64,000 nucleotides of DNA, from contig KB906758.1 of NCBI GenBank assembly GCA_000381605.1, positions 186,001 through 250,000 on the forward strand, in the 5' to 3' direction. Shown here in pieces: positions 53,379-63,433 of this stretch. Position 1 is the stretch's first letter. Each line of letters begins with the position of its first letter. The notes under the pieces were generated by a model that had not been told where the DNA came from, ran no database searches, and saw only the letters and a program-made list of their open reading frames with translations. Both the position numbers and the translations under genes were made by a program. The DNA is from Acidobacteriaceae bacterium KBS 89 (GTDB lineage Bacteria > Acidobacteriota > Terriglobia > Terriglobales > Acidobacteriaceae).

Positions 53379-54490
53379 GCGCGTCCCCTGGCAGAGTTGG
53401 GTGGTGGCGGGTAGTTGCGTTTGGGTTTGACGGGTGTCGGTGCTGGCGGCTCGAGGTCGATTAGCCTGTGGGCGGCTACCATCTCGGCGATGGCGTATTT
53501 CAGGGCTTCTACGCCTTCGCCGGTTACGGCAGAGATCTTGTAGAACGGCAGCTTACGGCGCTTCGCCATTGCGGCGAGTTTTTTCAGTTTCTCAGGGTTC
53601 GCTACGTCGACTTTTGCGGCGACGAGGATGGTCGGCTTGGCGGCGAGTGCGGGGTCGAAGCTTTTGAGCTCTTCGGTGATGACCTTGTAGTCGTGCACAG
53701 GGTCAGGACGTGCACTTCCCGAAGCCGCGGCGCTAGAGTCGGAGACGTCGACGAGGTGGACGATGACGCTGGTGCGCTCAATGTGTTTGAGGAACTGGAT
53801 GCCGAGGCCTGCGCCGAGGTGCGCGCCTTCGATGAGGCCGGGGAGATCGGCGACCGTGTAGGACTCGGTGTGCGGGTAGTCGCCGACCTGGACGACGCCA
53901 AGGTTGGGTTCGAGCGTGGTGAAGGCGTAGTTGGCGATCTTGGGCTTGGCGGCGGAGAGGCGCGAGATGAGCGTGGATTTGCCGACGTTGGGGTAGCCTA
54001 CGAGGCCGGCATCGGCGAGGAGACGGAGCTCGAGCCGGTAGGCGCGCTCTTCGCCGGCGCGGCCGAGCTCGTGCTCGCGGGGCGCCTGGTGGGTGCTGGT
54101 GGCGAAGTGCTGGTTGCCTCGTCCGCCTCGTCCGCCTTTGGCGATGACGATGGTCTCGTTGGGATGGGCGAAGTCGTGGATCAGCTCGCCGGTCTGGTCG
54201 TCGTAGAGGAGGGTGCCGACGGGGACCTTGAGGGTGGCGTGTTCGCCGGCCGGGCCGGAGCAGTTGGAGCCGAGGCCGTGGCCGCCACGCTGGGCCTTGT
54301 GCTCAGGGTTGAAGCGGAAGTGAACTAAGGTGTTGTGGCTGAGGGAGGAGGACATGAGAACGTCGCCGCCGTGGCCGCCATCACCGCCTGAAGGACCACC
54401 CTTTGGAACGAACTTTTCGCGCCGGAAGGCCATGCAGCCGTTGCCGCCGTCGCCGGCCTTAATACGGATTCGTGCTTCATCAATAAACAT
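53375..54490 (-). CDS. obgE: Obg-family GTPase
   Basis: This 371-residue ribosome-associated GTPase starts from ATG 54490 (MFIDEARIRIKAGDGGNG), the normal Obg start; the frame is open upstream to 54595. The Gly-rich Obg fold occupies residues 1-158. The G domain follows, with G1 GYPNVGKST at 165-173, FTTLEPNLG and DLPGLIEGAHLGAGLG. The G4 motif reads AAKVD in place of NKxD, so its Asn is missing, while G5 (KISAVTGEG) is present. A Pro-rich tail replaces the longer C-terminal domain found in some lineages. It acts in 50S subunit assembly and stress control and is essential in most bacteria. Confidence 0.95.
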   Translation of the reverse strand: MFIDEARIRIKAGDGGNGCMAFRREKFVPKGGPSGGDGGHGGDVLMSSSLSHNTLVHFRFNPEHKAQRGGHGLGSNCSGPAGEHATLKVPVGTLLYDDQTGELIHDFAHPNETIVIAKGGRGGRGNQHFATSTHQAPREHELGRAGEERAYRLELRLLADAGLVGYPNVGKSTLISRLSAAKPKIANYAFTTLEPNLGVVQVGDYPHTESYTVADLPGLIEGAHLGAGLGIQFLKHIERTSVIVHLVDVSDSSAAASGSARPDPVHDYKVITEELKSFDPALAAKPTILVAAKVDVANPEKLKKLAAMAKRRKLPFYKISAVTGEGVEALKYAIAEMVAAHRLIDLEPPAPTPVKPKRNYPPPPNSARGRA

Positions 54491-54757
54491 GCAGATTCCA
54501 GTGTACAAGTTTGCCGGGGAGGAGTTAGGTTGCTGATTCTTTTGATCCTTGGTTCGATGGAGGAAAGTGGTCAACCAAAGGTTGCGCAGGGGCAACGTTC
54601 CGATTGTGGGCGATTCGACGATTTTCGTGCGCTGACCCGCTTCAAAAGTAACTACTTATTCACGAAAGTGTGCGAGTCTAAATGCAACCAGTCAAAGACC
54701 GAATAACGGGCCACGAGAGAACCTGTGTGCGGCGAAGTGATTTTAAGGAGACCCAAG

Positions 54758-57700
54758 ATGCGAACGATAATTTTCAAGACAGTTGTGCGCTTCATGCTGA
54801 TCGCGATGTTGAGCATGGGCGCTGGATCGTACGGGCATGCACAGTCGGCGGTGGATGGTGCAATCGGCGGCACAGTGCAGGATTCATCGGGCCTGGCCAT
54901 TCCCAAAGCGACCGTGGTCATCCGCAACAACTCAACGAACAAGGAAGAGACGGTCGTTACCGACGAGTCAGGCTTCTTCCGCGCGATTCATCTTCAGCCC
55001 TCAAGCTACAGCGTGTCGATTTCGGCGGCGGGATTCGAAAACTACAAGTCGACTGACGTGATCGTGCAGGTCGGCTTGCTGACGGACATTTCGCCGAAGA
55101 TGCCTGTAGGAAGCTCGGCACAGACCGTGGAAGTGACCAGCGAGGCGCCGGCGATCAATACGGCCTCTCCGGATTTTGCGAATGTGATCAGCCAGCGTAC
55201 GCTTCAGGACCTGCCGGTGAACAACTACCGCTGGTCGGCCTATGCGCTGTTGACGCCGGGTGTCGTAGCCGACGCCAACGGATTTGGCCTGTTGAGTTTC
55301 CGCGGGCAGAGCACACTGATGAACAACGTTACGGTCGATGGTGCCGATGACAATCAGGCGTATTTCTCCGAGGAGCGCGGCCGTACGCGCGCGGGTTACT
55401 CGACAGCGAAGTCTTCGATTCAGGAGTTCCAAGTAAACACGTCGAATTATTCGTCGGAATACGGACGCTCGGCCGGTGGAGTCGTCAACTCCATTACTAA
55501 GAGTGGTGGAAATCAGTTCCACGGCGAACTTTATTTCTTCGATCGCGACTCGGATTGGGCGGGTTCGGTTGCGACCACGGTTCAGAATGTGCAGTTGACG
55601 CCGGGCGGCCCCTTTGTCTCGCAGCACTTCAAACCCTCCGATGTGCGGAGGCAGTACGGCGGCGCGATTGGCGGTCCGATATTCAGGAACAAGGTCTTCT
55701 TCTTTTTCGCAGGCGACCGGTTCTCGCGGAACTTTCCTGCGGTCGCGGCTCCCAGTGCAACCAGTTTCTATACGTTGCCTGATGCGACACTGCCTGCCGG
55801 CAAAGTCTGCGGTCAAACGTCTCCAGCAAATGGCCCCGTAAACCCAGCCGCCCCGAGCACCATCGATGCCGCAGCCTGCACACTACAGTCGAATCTCGGC
55901 CTCGCGACCTATGCCTCTGCGGCGACAATCTACAGCAATGGCATCGCTGGATTGAACACCATGCTGGGTACGGTTCCACGCACGGGTTCTCAGACGATCT
56001 TCTTTCCGAAGATCGATTGGCAGATCAACTCCAAGAACCATGCTTCGTTCGAGGTGAATCGGCTGCGCTGGGCGTCCCCTGCAGGAATTCAGTCTGCCGC
56101 CGTCGTGTTCCTCGGGGCAAACAGTTTTGGCAACGACTATGTCGACGTTACATTTGGGATCGCCAAGCTGGATACGGCGATCACCAACAACATCAGCAAC
56201 GAGGTCCGTTATCAATATGGACGCGACTTCGAGTTTGAGTATGGCCAGACGCCTTCTCCCTACGAAAAGACAAACTTGATGGGACCCACGAGCGGCGGAT
56301 ATACCAACCCGCTGGGAGCGCCGCCGAGCGTCACCATTACCAATGCGTTCGCGTTCGGTACTCCGAACTTCCTGAACCGCGCAGCGCTGCCGGACGAGCG
56401 TCGCTGGCAGGTTGCCGATACGCTGAACTGGGTCCACGGTCGCCATAACATCAAGTTCGGCGGAGACTATATCCATACCGACGACCGTATCAACAACCTC
56501 TTCTCGGGCTTTGGTGTGTACACGTACCCGACGCTGCCCGCTTACTTTACGGACCTGACCTTCTCGCAGAGTGCGTCGACGGTGTCGAAGGCAAAGAACT
56601 ACAGCTCCTACGTGCAAGGCTTCGGTATTCCGGGCGTCGAGTTCACGACGGGTGACTTTGGCTTCTTCGCTGAGGACAACTGGCGGATAACGAAGTCCCT
56701 GACCCTTACCGCGGGACTTCGCTATGAGTATGAGAAGCTGCCGCCGCCTTTCAGCTCACTGGTCGTCAGCGCTATTCCCCAGACCGGTGTGATGCCGTCT
56801 AATAAGACAAACATCGGTCCGCGTGTCGGGTTTGCCTATGACGTCTTTGGCTCTGGCACAACGGTTGTGCGTGGCGGTTACGGCATGTTCTTTGCCCGTA
56901 TCCTCAACGGGACCATCTATAACGCCCTGGTAAACACCGGCTCTCCCAACGGGCAGTTCACCGTCAGTCCTACAGCGTCCGCGCCGACCGCGCCGACCTT
57001 CCCGCAGATCATCGCGTCCGGAAACCTGGCAGGTGCACCCAATTCGGTGTTCTTTGATCCCAATTTCAAGGCTCCGCTCATCAATCAGGCCGATCTGACC
57101 GTCGAGCAGGATCTGGGCTGGAACACGGTGATGAGCGTGACCTGGCTGGGAACGTGGGGGCGCCGGTTGCCGAACTTCACCGATCTCAACCTGAACGCGC
57201 CGACCACAGTTACTTACAGCGTGATCGATACGACCGGCAAGGGCCCGCTGGCGAACGGCTCGACTTTCACGTCGAAGTTCTACGGGAAGAACACTCTTCC
57301 GACGAGCACGTGCCCAAGCCAACGTCCGAATTGCGCCTTCGGGTCGTTGACGGATATCTTCAGTGGCGTCAACTCGAGCTACCAGGGTCTCGTCGCTCAG
57401 ATCAACCACCGCTTTACCAACCACCTTCAGTTCAACGCAAACTACACCTGGTCGCATGCGCTGGACTTTGGGCAGAACAACCAGACGGCCTCTGTGGCGA
57501 ACAATCTTCTGGATCCCCAGAACATCGGGGCGGAGTACGGCAATTCCATCACGAATATTCCTAACCGGCTGGTGATGGGAGCTGTCGTTACAGCGCCGTG
57601 GAAGTTCACGGGTTGGAAGAGCTACTTGCTGAACGACTATGAGATGGCTCCGGGCCTACAAGTCCAGAGCGGACTCCCCTATTCGATCGGCACAACAGGC

Positions 57701-58099
57701 ACGCTTACCTCCGGGTTCTCGACTTCGGGCGGTGCTTTGAACGCCATCGGTGGCGGCGTCAATGGCTCCAATGGAACGTTCCGCATGCCCGGCTTCGAGC
57801 GAAACGGCTTCCAGCAGCCAAAAACGACAGTGGTGGACCTTCGTCTCTCCAAGCGCTTCAAAGTGGCTGATCGGGTCAATTTGGAGTTCCTCGCGGAGGC
57901 CTTCAACCTTGCTAACCATCAGAACGTGACCACGGTTAACACTACCGCTTACACGATTGGTGCTACGGCGGCCACCAAGACCAACACACTGACCTACACA
58001 ACTGCCGTTCCGAGCTTTGGCGCTACGACTGCAACGAATACCAGCGGGTTCTCGTATGCTCCACGGCAGATTCAGATGGCCGTGCGGGCGCAGTTCTAG
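54758..58099 (+). CDS. Oar-like TonB-dependent receptor 2
   Basis: This 1113-residue outer-membrane receptor starts from ATG 54758 with AAGGAG seven bases upstream. After the signal peptide come the carboxypeptidase-regulatory-like domain (about 30-115, GGTVQDSSGLAIPKATVV), a plug with RTLQDLPVNNYRWSAYALLTPG and NNVTVDGADDNQAYF, and ITKSGGNQFHGELYFF leading to the barrel. The C-terminus is RQIQMAVRAQF. It is followed 257 bp later by receptor 3, which has the same layout and similar plug motifs, so the two are tandem paralogues. A strong hairpin after the stop ends transcription. The ligand is unknown. Confidence 0.92.
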   Translation: MRTIIFKTVVRFMLIAMLSMGAGSYGHAQSAVDGAIGGTVQDSSGLAIPKATVVIRNNSTNKEETVVTDESGFFRAIHLQPSSYSVSISAAGFENYKSTDVIVQVGLLTDISPKMPVGSSAQTVEVTSEAPAINTASPDFANVISQRTLQDLPVNNYRWSAYALLTPGVVADANGFGLLSFRGQSTLMNNVTVDGADDNQAYFSEERGRTRAGYSTAKSSIQEFQVNTSNYSSEYGRSAGGVVNSITKSGGNQFHGELYFFDRDSDWAGSVATTVQNVQLTPGGPFVSQHFKPSDVRRQYGGAIGGPIFRNKVFFFFAGDRFSRNFPAVAAPSATSFYTLPDATLPAGKVCGQTSPANGPVNPAAPSTIDAAACTLQSNLGLATYASAATIYSNGIAGLNTMLGTVPRTGSQTIFFPKIDWQINSKNHASFEVNRLRWASPAGIQSAAVVFLGANSFGNDYVDVTFGIAKLDTAITNNISNEVRYQYGRDFEFEYGQTPSPYEKTNLMGPTSGGYTNPLGAPPSVTITNAFAFGTPNFLNRAALPDERRWQVADTLNWVHGRHNIKFGGDYIHTDDRINNLFSGFGVYTYPTLPAYFTDLTFSQSASTVSKAKNYSSYVQGFGIPGVEFTTGDFGFFAEDNWRITKSLTLTAGLRYEYEKLPPPFSSLVVSAIPQTGVMPSNKTNIGPRVGFAYDVFGSGTTVVRGGYGMFFARILNGTIYNALVNTGSPNGQFTVSPTASAPTAPTFPQIIASGNLAGAPNSVFFDPNFKAPLINQADLTVEQDLGWNTVMSVTWLGTWGRRLPNFTDLNLNAPTTVTYSVIDTTGKGPLANGSTFTSKFYGKNTLPTSTCPSQRPNCAFGSLTDIFSGVNSSYQGLVAQINHRFTNHLQFNANYTWSHALDFGQNNQTASVANNLLDPQNIGAEYGNSITNIPNRLVMGAVVTAPWKFTGWKSYLLNDYEMAPGLQVQSGLPYSIGTTGTLTSGFSTSGGALNAIGGGVNGSNGTFRMPGFERNGFQQPKTTVVDLRLSKRFKVADRVNLEFLAEAFNLANHQNVTTVNTTAYTIGATAATKTNTLTYTTAVPSFGATTATNTSGFSYAPRQIQMAVRAQF

Positions 58100-58120
58100 C
58101 CCGGCTGCCGGCCAACTTCC

Positions 58121-58150
58121 AAGGGCGGTGGCTTCGGCTGCCGCCCTTTG
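58121..58150 (+). terminator. intrinsic terminator-like hairpin after receptor 2
   Basis: The arms AAGGGCGG and CCGCCCTT enclose an inner GGC-TTCG-GCT turn that includes a stable UUCG loop. The downstream bases are T-rich (TTTGCTCTCGTTT). It lies 22 bp past the receptor stop. The T run is broken, so termination may be partial. Confidence 0.6.
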
Positions 58151-58168
58151 CTCTCGTTTGATGCGATG

Positions 58169-58187
58169 AGTCTCGGCGCACGAGACT
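58169..58187. repeat. inverted repeat between receptors 2 and 3
   Basis: The perfect seven-base arms AGTCTCG and CGAGACT surround a GCGCA spacer. It lies 170 bp before the next receptor start and 19 bp after the terminator-like hairpin. It could be an operator or a second hairpin, and there is no second copy in the gap. Confidence 0.45.
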
Positions 58188-58356
58188 TACTGTTGGCACC
58201 CTCTCTGTTATTTCGGGATCGCAAGTTCGCGGCTAATCTCTTATCATCTTCCTTGTAGCACCGAAGTTACTGAGCGCGGTCGTCCGCGCGGTAATTTCAT
58301 TTTCAGATTGTTCCCGTGGCTTGGTGCAGAGCAGTACGAATTTCCGCGGAGAGTAC

Positions 58357-61300
58357 ATGCCGTTGTGTTTGGCGCGCGCGCGATCTGGCGCGGTCGCAAG
58401 AAAGATTGTCCGGGCCTGCTTGTTGTGGTGTTGTGCCGCTGCGACCGTAGAGGCGTGCGCGTGGGGACAGACGGCGGTGGACGGAGCCATTAGCGGCTTT
58501 GTCGTTGATGCAGGTGGGGCAGCGCTGGTAGGCGCGGTAGTGGACGTGCACAATCTCGCAACCGAGGCGACGAGTCGTGCGACGACAGAGGGAAAGGGAG
58601 AGTTTCTGGTGGCGCACTTGCCTGCCGGAGAGTACCGCGTCGTAGTGGAGTATGCGTTGTTTGCGCACCTGACGATTCAGCCTGTGGTCGTCGAGGTGGG
58701 AGGAGTGACATCAGTGGAGGCGCGTCTGCAGGTGAGTGGGATCGTGTCCTCCGTGACTGTAATGGCAGATCCGGCCGCGGTTAGCGTTGATGATCTCTCC
58801 TCTGGTGCTGTCGCGAGTGTCGTGACGCCGGCCGAGGTCGAGCGGCTGCCAGTGAACGGGCGACGATGGCAGTCGTTTGCGCTGCTGATGCCAGGGGTGA
58901 ATGTCGATCCCGAAGGGGACGGGTTGCTTAGCTTTCGTGGCGTGGCTTCGACGCAGAACAGCAGCCGGATCGACGGCGGAGACGATGACCAGAGCTTCGG
59001 CTCCGTGCCCCGCGGAACGGGTTCTGAGAGTGGAGCAGAGGGCGAAGACGCCCGCGAGGTAGGATTTTCAGGCCGCGTGAGTGTCGGCAGCGCGGCGGGA
59101 GGCGGAGGTTACGGGCGACACTCCGGGATGGCGTACACGTTTTCGCAAGAGGCGGTACGTGAGTTCCGCGTGAGTGGGCAGAACTACTCCGCGCTGTATG
59201 GGCACGCGGCAGGCGGTATCATCACGACGGTTTCAAAGAGCGGAACGAACGATCTGCATGGGACTGGGTTCTACCTGTTCCGGACCAGTACGCTGGCGGC
59301 GACGGACCCGTTCTCGGTTGCGACTAACTATGTCAATGGTGTGGTTGCCAATGCGGTGGTGAAGCCGCACGACTTACGGCAGCAGTTTGGGGGTAGCGTG
59401 GGAGGAGCGATATTGCACGACAAGCTCTTCTACTTTTATGCCTACGACCAGCAGGTTCGCGATTTCCCTGCGATATCCAGCCCCGCCGATCCGAATTTCT
59501 ATGCGTTGACTGCGACGCAGAGAGCGCTGCTGGGCAATCGCGGCGTAACTTCTGCGAAGGTGAATGCTGCGTTGAACTATTTGGAAGGTCTGACAGGGAC
59601 GATTGCGAGGCGCGACGATCAGACGATCAACTTTGGCAAGGTGGATTGGCAGGCGACCGGGAAACAACGCTTCAGCGTGCAGTATGACCGAGGGCGGTCG
59701 AGTTCGCCGGCCGGCGTGCGTTCTGCGCCGGTGGTGGATGTCGGCAGAGCAAGCCTGGGGAGCAACTATGCCAAGGTGGATGCGGTGCTGGGACGATGGA
59801 TGTGGCTTGTTACGTCGAGATTGAGCAATGAACTGCGTGTACAGTATGGCCGCGACTTTCAATATGAGCAGGCGGTGGCTCCGCTGCCGCAAGAGCCAGC
59901 CGTGGGGCCTGGTGGATTCGCCGCAGAGATTGCGATTGGTCCGAATGGTTTTCGGTTTGGCAGTTCGCCGTCCTTGGGGCGAAATGCGTATCCGGACGAA
60001 AACAAGACTCAGCTTGTAGATTTGGTGACATGGACTCGGGGGCGCCATCAACTGCAGGTGGGTGTCGATCTCAGCCTCGTCCATGACGATATCGACGCGC
60101 TGACGAACACGCAGGGGGCCTTTCACTACGACAGCTCAACGACTTCTGGGCATGCGGGCGGCCTTGTCGACTGGATCACGGATTACACGTACAACGTGAA
60201 TGTGAATCCGAACGGTGGGTGTCCGTCGATTGTTGCGCGGGTCCACGATTTCTGCTTTCGTTCTTTCACCCAGAGCTTCGGACAGCAGGCGGTCACGTTC
60301 AACACGCAGGAGTGGGCTGGGTTTCTTCAGGACACCTGGCGCGTGAGACCTGGGCTCACTGTGAACGCCGGATTGAGATACGAGTACGAATTCCTTCCCT
60401 TGCCACAGCAGCCAAACGTTGCGCTGGACGCGTCGTTCGGTAAGACCGGCGCGACGAGCGTATTCCCTGAAGACCGAAACAACTTTGGGCCACGTGTTGG
60501 TGTCTCGTGGGAGCCGTTCGGTCCGGGGCGGGGTGTTGTTCGGATCGGGTATGGACTTTTCTATGGACGGCTACCGGGCGCGACCGTGAGAAGCGCGCTG
60601 GTGGACACGGCGCTCGCCTCGACGGCAAGGCATGTGTTAATTACACCTACGACGGTTACAAATTGTCCGCAGGTAGCGAACCAGGGATTTGGCTATGTGT
60701 GCGCTTATCTAACGACACCACCTTCGGCGGTTACGACGACGACTTCGGCGATGGTGTTTGATCGCGGGTTTCGGCTTCCGGCGGTGCAGCAAGGCAGCTT
60801 TACCGTCGAGCGCGAGGTTGGTGCGGGAGTGATTGCGAGTGCGACGTATCTGATGAATATCGATCGGCAGCTTCCGAACTCCGTCGATATCAACATCGCT
60901 CCGTCCACGGCGACGAAGATGTTTCAGCTTCAGGGTGGCACGGGTGCTGTGGGAGTCAGAGACGGTGAGACCTTCGTGGTCCCCATCTATACACGGCGCG
61001 TGAATACGAGCTTCGGGCCGGTGACTGATATCGTCTCGAACGCAGACGCGACCTACAACGCGATGGTGCTGGAGGCGCGGCGGCGCCTTCGTGCAGGATT
61101 CGAGTTCCGAACGAGTTGGACGTGGGCCAAGGCGATCGACTACGGGCAGGGCGGCGCTACGCCACGGACGAATGCGCAGTTCGATCCATTCAATGTGCTG
61201 TACGACAAGGGTCTTTCGGCACTCAACTATCCTCACAAAATACTGGCCAGTGCGGTGTGGGAGCCGACGCTTACCAGCGACCGGCATTGGCTCCGGATGG

Positions 61301-61764
61301 CCGCAAACGGATGGACCATTGCGCCGCTCTTTACCGAGTCGAGCGGCAGGCCGTACAGCCTGGACATCTTCGGAGGCACACGGCTGGCAGGTGGTCACGA
61401 GAGCATCAACGGCGCGGGAGGCGCAGCGTATTTGCCCACGGTGGGGAGAAATACTCTACGGTTGCCGGATACCGGGCGTCTCGATCTTCGCGTCAGCAGG
61501 GCGCTGCGAGTGACAGAGAGGGTGCGAATGCGCGGAAGCGTGGAGGTCTTCAATCTGACGAACCGCGTGAACTACTCCGCAATTATGCAGCGAGCCTATA
61601 TCGTGGGGACGGAGACGAACGGCGTTACTCCGCTCATCTTTCAAGACGCCGCAAGGGTCGCGTCGGAGGGATTAAACGTGCGGCCGTTCGGGACGTTCAC
61701 CGCGGCATCGACGGGGCAGTCGCCGGAGCGGCAGGTGCAGCTGGGGGTCAGGGTGGAGTTCTAA
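58357..61764 (+). CDS. Oar-like TonB-dependent receptor 3
   Basis: This 1135-residue receptor starts from ATG 58357, preceded by GCGGAGAGTAC; the frame extends upstream to TTG 58321. The signal sequence is less standard (VRACLLWCCAAATVEACAWGQ) and contains several Cys. Domain order is as in receptor 2: GAISGFVVDAGGAALVGAVV, then a plug with PVNGRRWQSFALLMPG and NSSRIDGGDDDQSFG. An insert rich in Gly (GRVSVGSAAGGGGYG) follows, then IITTVSKSGTNDLHGT and a barrel ending RQVQLGVRVEF. It is a tandem paralogue of receptor 2. Its stop is four bases from the VOC stop on the other strand, so both genes share a common 3' border. Confidence 0.9.
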   Translation: MPLCLARARSGAVARKIVRACLLWCCAAATVEACAWGQTAVDGAISGFVVDAGGAALVGAVVDVHNLATEATSRATTEGKGEFLVAHLPAGEYRVVVEYALFAHLTIQPVVVEVGGVTSVEARLQVSGIVSSVTVMADPAAVSVDDLSSGAVASVVTPAEVERLPVNGRRWQSFALLMPGVNVDPEGDGLLSFRGVASTQNSSRIDGGDDDQSFGSVPRGTGSESGAEGEDAREVGFSGRVSVGSAAGGGGYGRHSGMAYTFSQEAVREFRVSGQNYSALYGHAAGGIITTVSKSGTNDLHGTGFYLFRTSTLAATDPFSVATNYVNGVVANAVVKPHDLRQQFGGSVGGAILHDKLFYFYAYDQQVRDFPAISSPADPNFYALTATQRALLGNRGVTSAKVNAALNYLEGLTGTIARRDDQTINFGKVDWQATGKQRFSVQYDRGRSSSPAGVRSAPVVDVGRASLGSNYAKVDAVLGRWMWLVTSRLSNELRVQYGRDFQYEQAVAPLPQEPAVGPGGFAAEIAIGPNGFRFGSSPSLGRNAYPDENKTQLVDLVTWTRGRHQLQVGVDLSLVHDDIDALTNTQGAFHYDSSTTSGHAGGLVDWITDYTYNVNVNPNGGCPSIVARVHDFCFRSFTQSFGQQAVTFNTQEWAGFLQDTWRVRPGLTVNAGLRYEYEFLPLPQQPNVALDASFGKTGATSVFPEDRNNFGPRVGVSWEPFGPGRGVVRIGYGLFYGRLPGATVRSALVDTALASTARHVLITPTTVTNCPQVANQGFGYVCAYLTTPPSAVTTTTSAMVFDRGFRLPAVQQGSFTVEREVGAGVIASATYLMNIDRQLPNSVDINIAPSTATKMFQLQGGTGAVGVRDGETFVVPIYTRRVNTSFGPVTDIVSNADATYNAMVLEARRRLRAGFEFRTSWTWAKAIDYGQGGATPRTNAQFDPFNVLYDKGLSALNYPHKILASAVWEPTLTSDRHWLRMAANGWTIAPLFTESSGRPYSLDIFGGTRLAGGHESINGAGGAAYLPTVGRNTLRLPDTGRLDLRVSRALRVTERVRMRGSVEVFNLTNRVNYSAIMQRAYIVGTETNGVTPLIFQDAARVASEGLNVRPFGTFTAASTGQSPERQVQLGVRVEF

Positions 61765-61768
61765 ACAC

Positions 61769-62140
61769 TTAGTGCTGTGAGAGTGAGAGCGTATTGCCAT
61801 CCGGATCGGTGAACCACGCGACCTTGGCGCCTCCCGGAGCGTCCCAGACGCCGTCCGCGCTTTGTTCGAGGAAATCGTAGCGGGTGAACGCCACGCCCCT
61901 GCCTGCCATCTCCGCGACGGTCCTGTGAATGTCGCCGACTTGCCAGCCGAGGATGGTGAAGGGGAAGGGAGTGAAGTCTTCTACGCGCGCGATGCGGACC
62001 ATGGTCCCGTTGGCGTCCATGACGATGGCGAAGGAGTCGTCACTGATGAAGCGCAGGCCGAGGAGCTTTTCGTAGAAGCGGCGGGCGCGGGTTGCGTCTT
62101 TGGTGGGGATGAAGGCTATAAGCGGGCTGTGGGTAAGCAT
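61769..62140 (-). CDS. VOC-family (glyoxalase-like) protein
   Basis: This 123-residue protein has a single vicinal-oxygen-chelate repeat pair: FIPTKDATRARRFYEKLLGL at the start and AWFTDPDGNTLSLSQH at the end, the usual layout of glyoxalase/bleomycin-resistance/dioxygenase members. ATG 62140 has GAGGTGA upstream. It could act in detoxification or antibiotic binding, but the ligand is not visible. It is convergent with receptor 3 and 24 bp downstream of the MscS gene on the same strand. Confidence 0.82.
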   Translation of the reverse strand: MLTHSPLIAFIPTKDATRARRFYEKLLGLRFISDDSFAIVMDANGTMVRIARVEDFTPFPFTILGWQVGDIHRTVAEMAGRGVAFTRYDFLEQSADGVWDAPGGAKVAWFTDPDGNTLSLSQH

Positions 62141-62164
62141 GCTGTCACCTCGGTAGTCAGAAGG

Positions 62165-63355
62165 TTATCGCAATTGTTGCTGATCGGGCTGTCGCGCGGG
62201 ATCCGGGATGAAACCGTGGTCTCCATTCTGGCCTGGAGTGAGGTCGGAATGAGTGGCGAACCGCGTCGTGGGGAATGCGTCAGGGTAGTTCTGCTGGATC
62301 CACGCTGTCATTTTTTCTCGAACCAGGCATCGCAGGTCGAAGTTCTCGCTGGAGTTGCGCGAACTCATGAGGCAGCGTAGCTCCATGGAGCGCTCGGTTA
62401 GGTTGGTAACGTGAAGGCCACAGACCTGCTTGTCCCACAACGGCGAGGGATGGACGATCGCCTCGAGCTGTTTTCGCAGATCGTCTACTGGAATGGAGTA
62501 GTCGACATAGAGAAAGGCGGTGCCCACGATGTCGGATGAGTGACGCGTCCAGTTCTGGAAGGTGTTTTCGATGAAGTAGTTCAGGGGAACGACGAGGCGG
62601 CGGAGATCCCATATTTTGACGATGACGTAGGCTGAGTTGATCTCTTCGATGCGGCCCCACTCGCCCTGAACGACGACGACATCATCGATGCGAATGGGCT
62701 CGGTGAAGGCAATCTGCAGGCCGGCGAAGAGGTTGGAAGCGGTGGATTTTGCGGCGGTGGCGAGAATCAGCGAGGCGATTCCGGCGGAGGCGAGCAGGCC
62801 AGAGCCGTAGTGCCAGATGCGCGGGTCGTTGAAAGTCCACAACAGGGCACCAATGTCGATGATGACGACAAAGGTGATAAGCATTCGGCGAAAGAGCTGA
62901 AACTGAGTGTGTATCCGGCGTGCCCGGAAGTTATTTTCTGCGGTTAGGTCGTAGCGCCGCAGCATGATTGTTTGTAGAACGTAGATGAATCCAATGACGA
63001 ACCAGCCGAGGGCGGCGACCGTCAACATGATGAGTGCCTGCCGCAGCATGGCGTCTATGTTTCCCGGCATTCCGGGGATGAGGGGCAGGACGATGAGCAG
63101 GCAGGTCAGAAAGAAGATGGCGCGAGCGGGTTTCCCCAGGTATCGCTGCACCCCCCAGCCGAGCGGATGGCTGATCGATTCCTTGCGGCGCAGAATGCGA
63201 AACAGAATGTAATGCACCAGGTTCGCGAGCACGAGCATGCCGCAGAAGACGAAGATTGCGAAAAACCATTCGTGCTTGAAGTGAAAGATTGCGAGCGCCA
63301 GACGGGCCGTGTGGTCCAAAGACGCCTGGTCCGAAACGAAAGTTGCTGGATTCAA
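62165..63355 (-). CDS. MscS-family mechanosensitive channel protein
   Basis: This 396-residue membrane protein starts at TTG 63355, preceded by GGAG at about ten bases. Five or so TM helices precede the pore helix and the MscS beta domain. ASLILATAAKSTASNLFAGLQIAFTEP (quoted in part) is the pore region, IRIDDVVVVQGEWGRIEEI the beta domain, and FLYVDYSIPVDDLRKQL the start of the C-terminal alpha/beta domain. The family protects cells against osmotic downshock by opening under tension. The two genes 61769-63355 may form an operon. Confidence 0.88.
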   Translation of the reverse strand: MNPATFVSDQASLDHTARLALAIFHFKHEWFFAIFVFCGMLVLANLVHYILFRILRRKESISHPLGWGVQRYLGKPARAIFFLTCLLIVLPLIPGMPGNIDAMLRQALIMLTVAALGWFVIGFIYVLQTIMLRRYDLTAENNFRARRIHTQFQLFRRMLITFVVIIDIGALLWTFNDPRIWHYGSGLLASAGIASLILATAAKSTASNLFAGLQIAFTEPIRIDDVVVVQGEWGRIEEINSAYVIVKIWDLRRLVVPLNYFIENTFQNWTRHSSDIVGTAFLYVDYSIPVDDLRKQLEAIVHPSPLWDKQVCGLHVTNLTERSMELRCLMSSRNSSENFDLRCLVREKMTAWIQQNYPDAFPTTRFATHSDLTPGQNGDHGFIPDPARQPDQQQLR

Positions 63356-63433
63356 GCGGCTCGATCTCCTTGTGCTGGTTAGATGCTACGAGGCGAGGAG
63401 CAGTATCGTTTTACTGCGGGCCGAAAGTGTTTG

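Noticed and set aside
53468..54328. A 286-codon plus-strand frame opposite obgE
   Set aside because: An antisense shadow of the conserved Obg gene caused by codon bias in GC-rich DNA.
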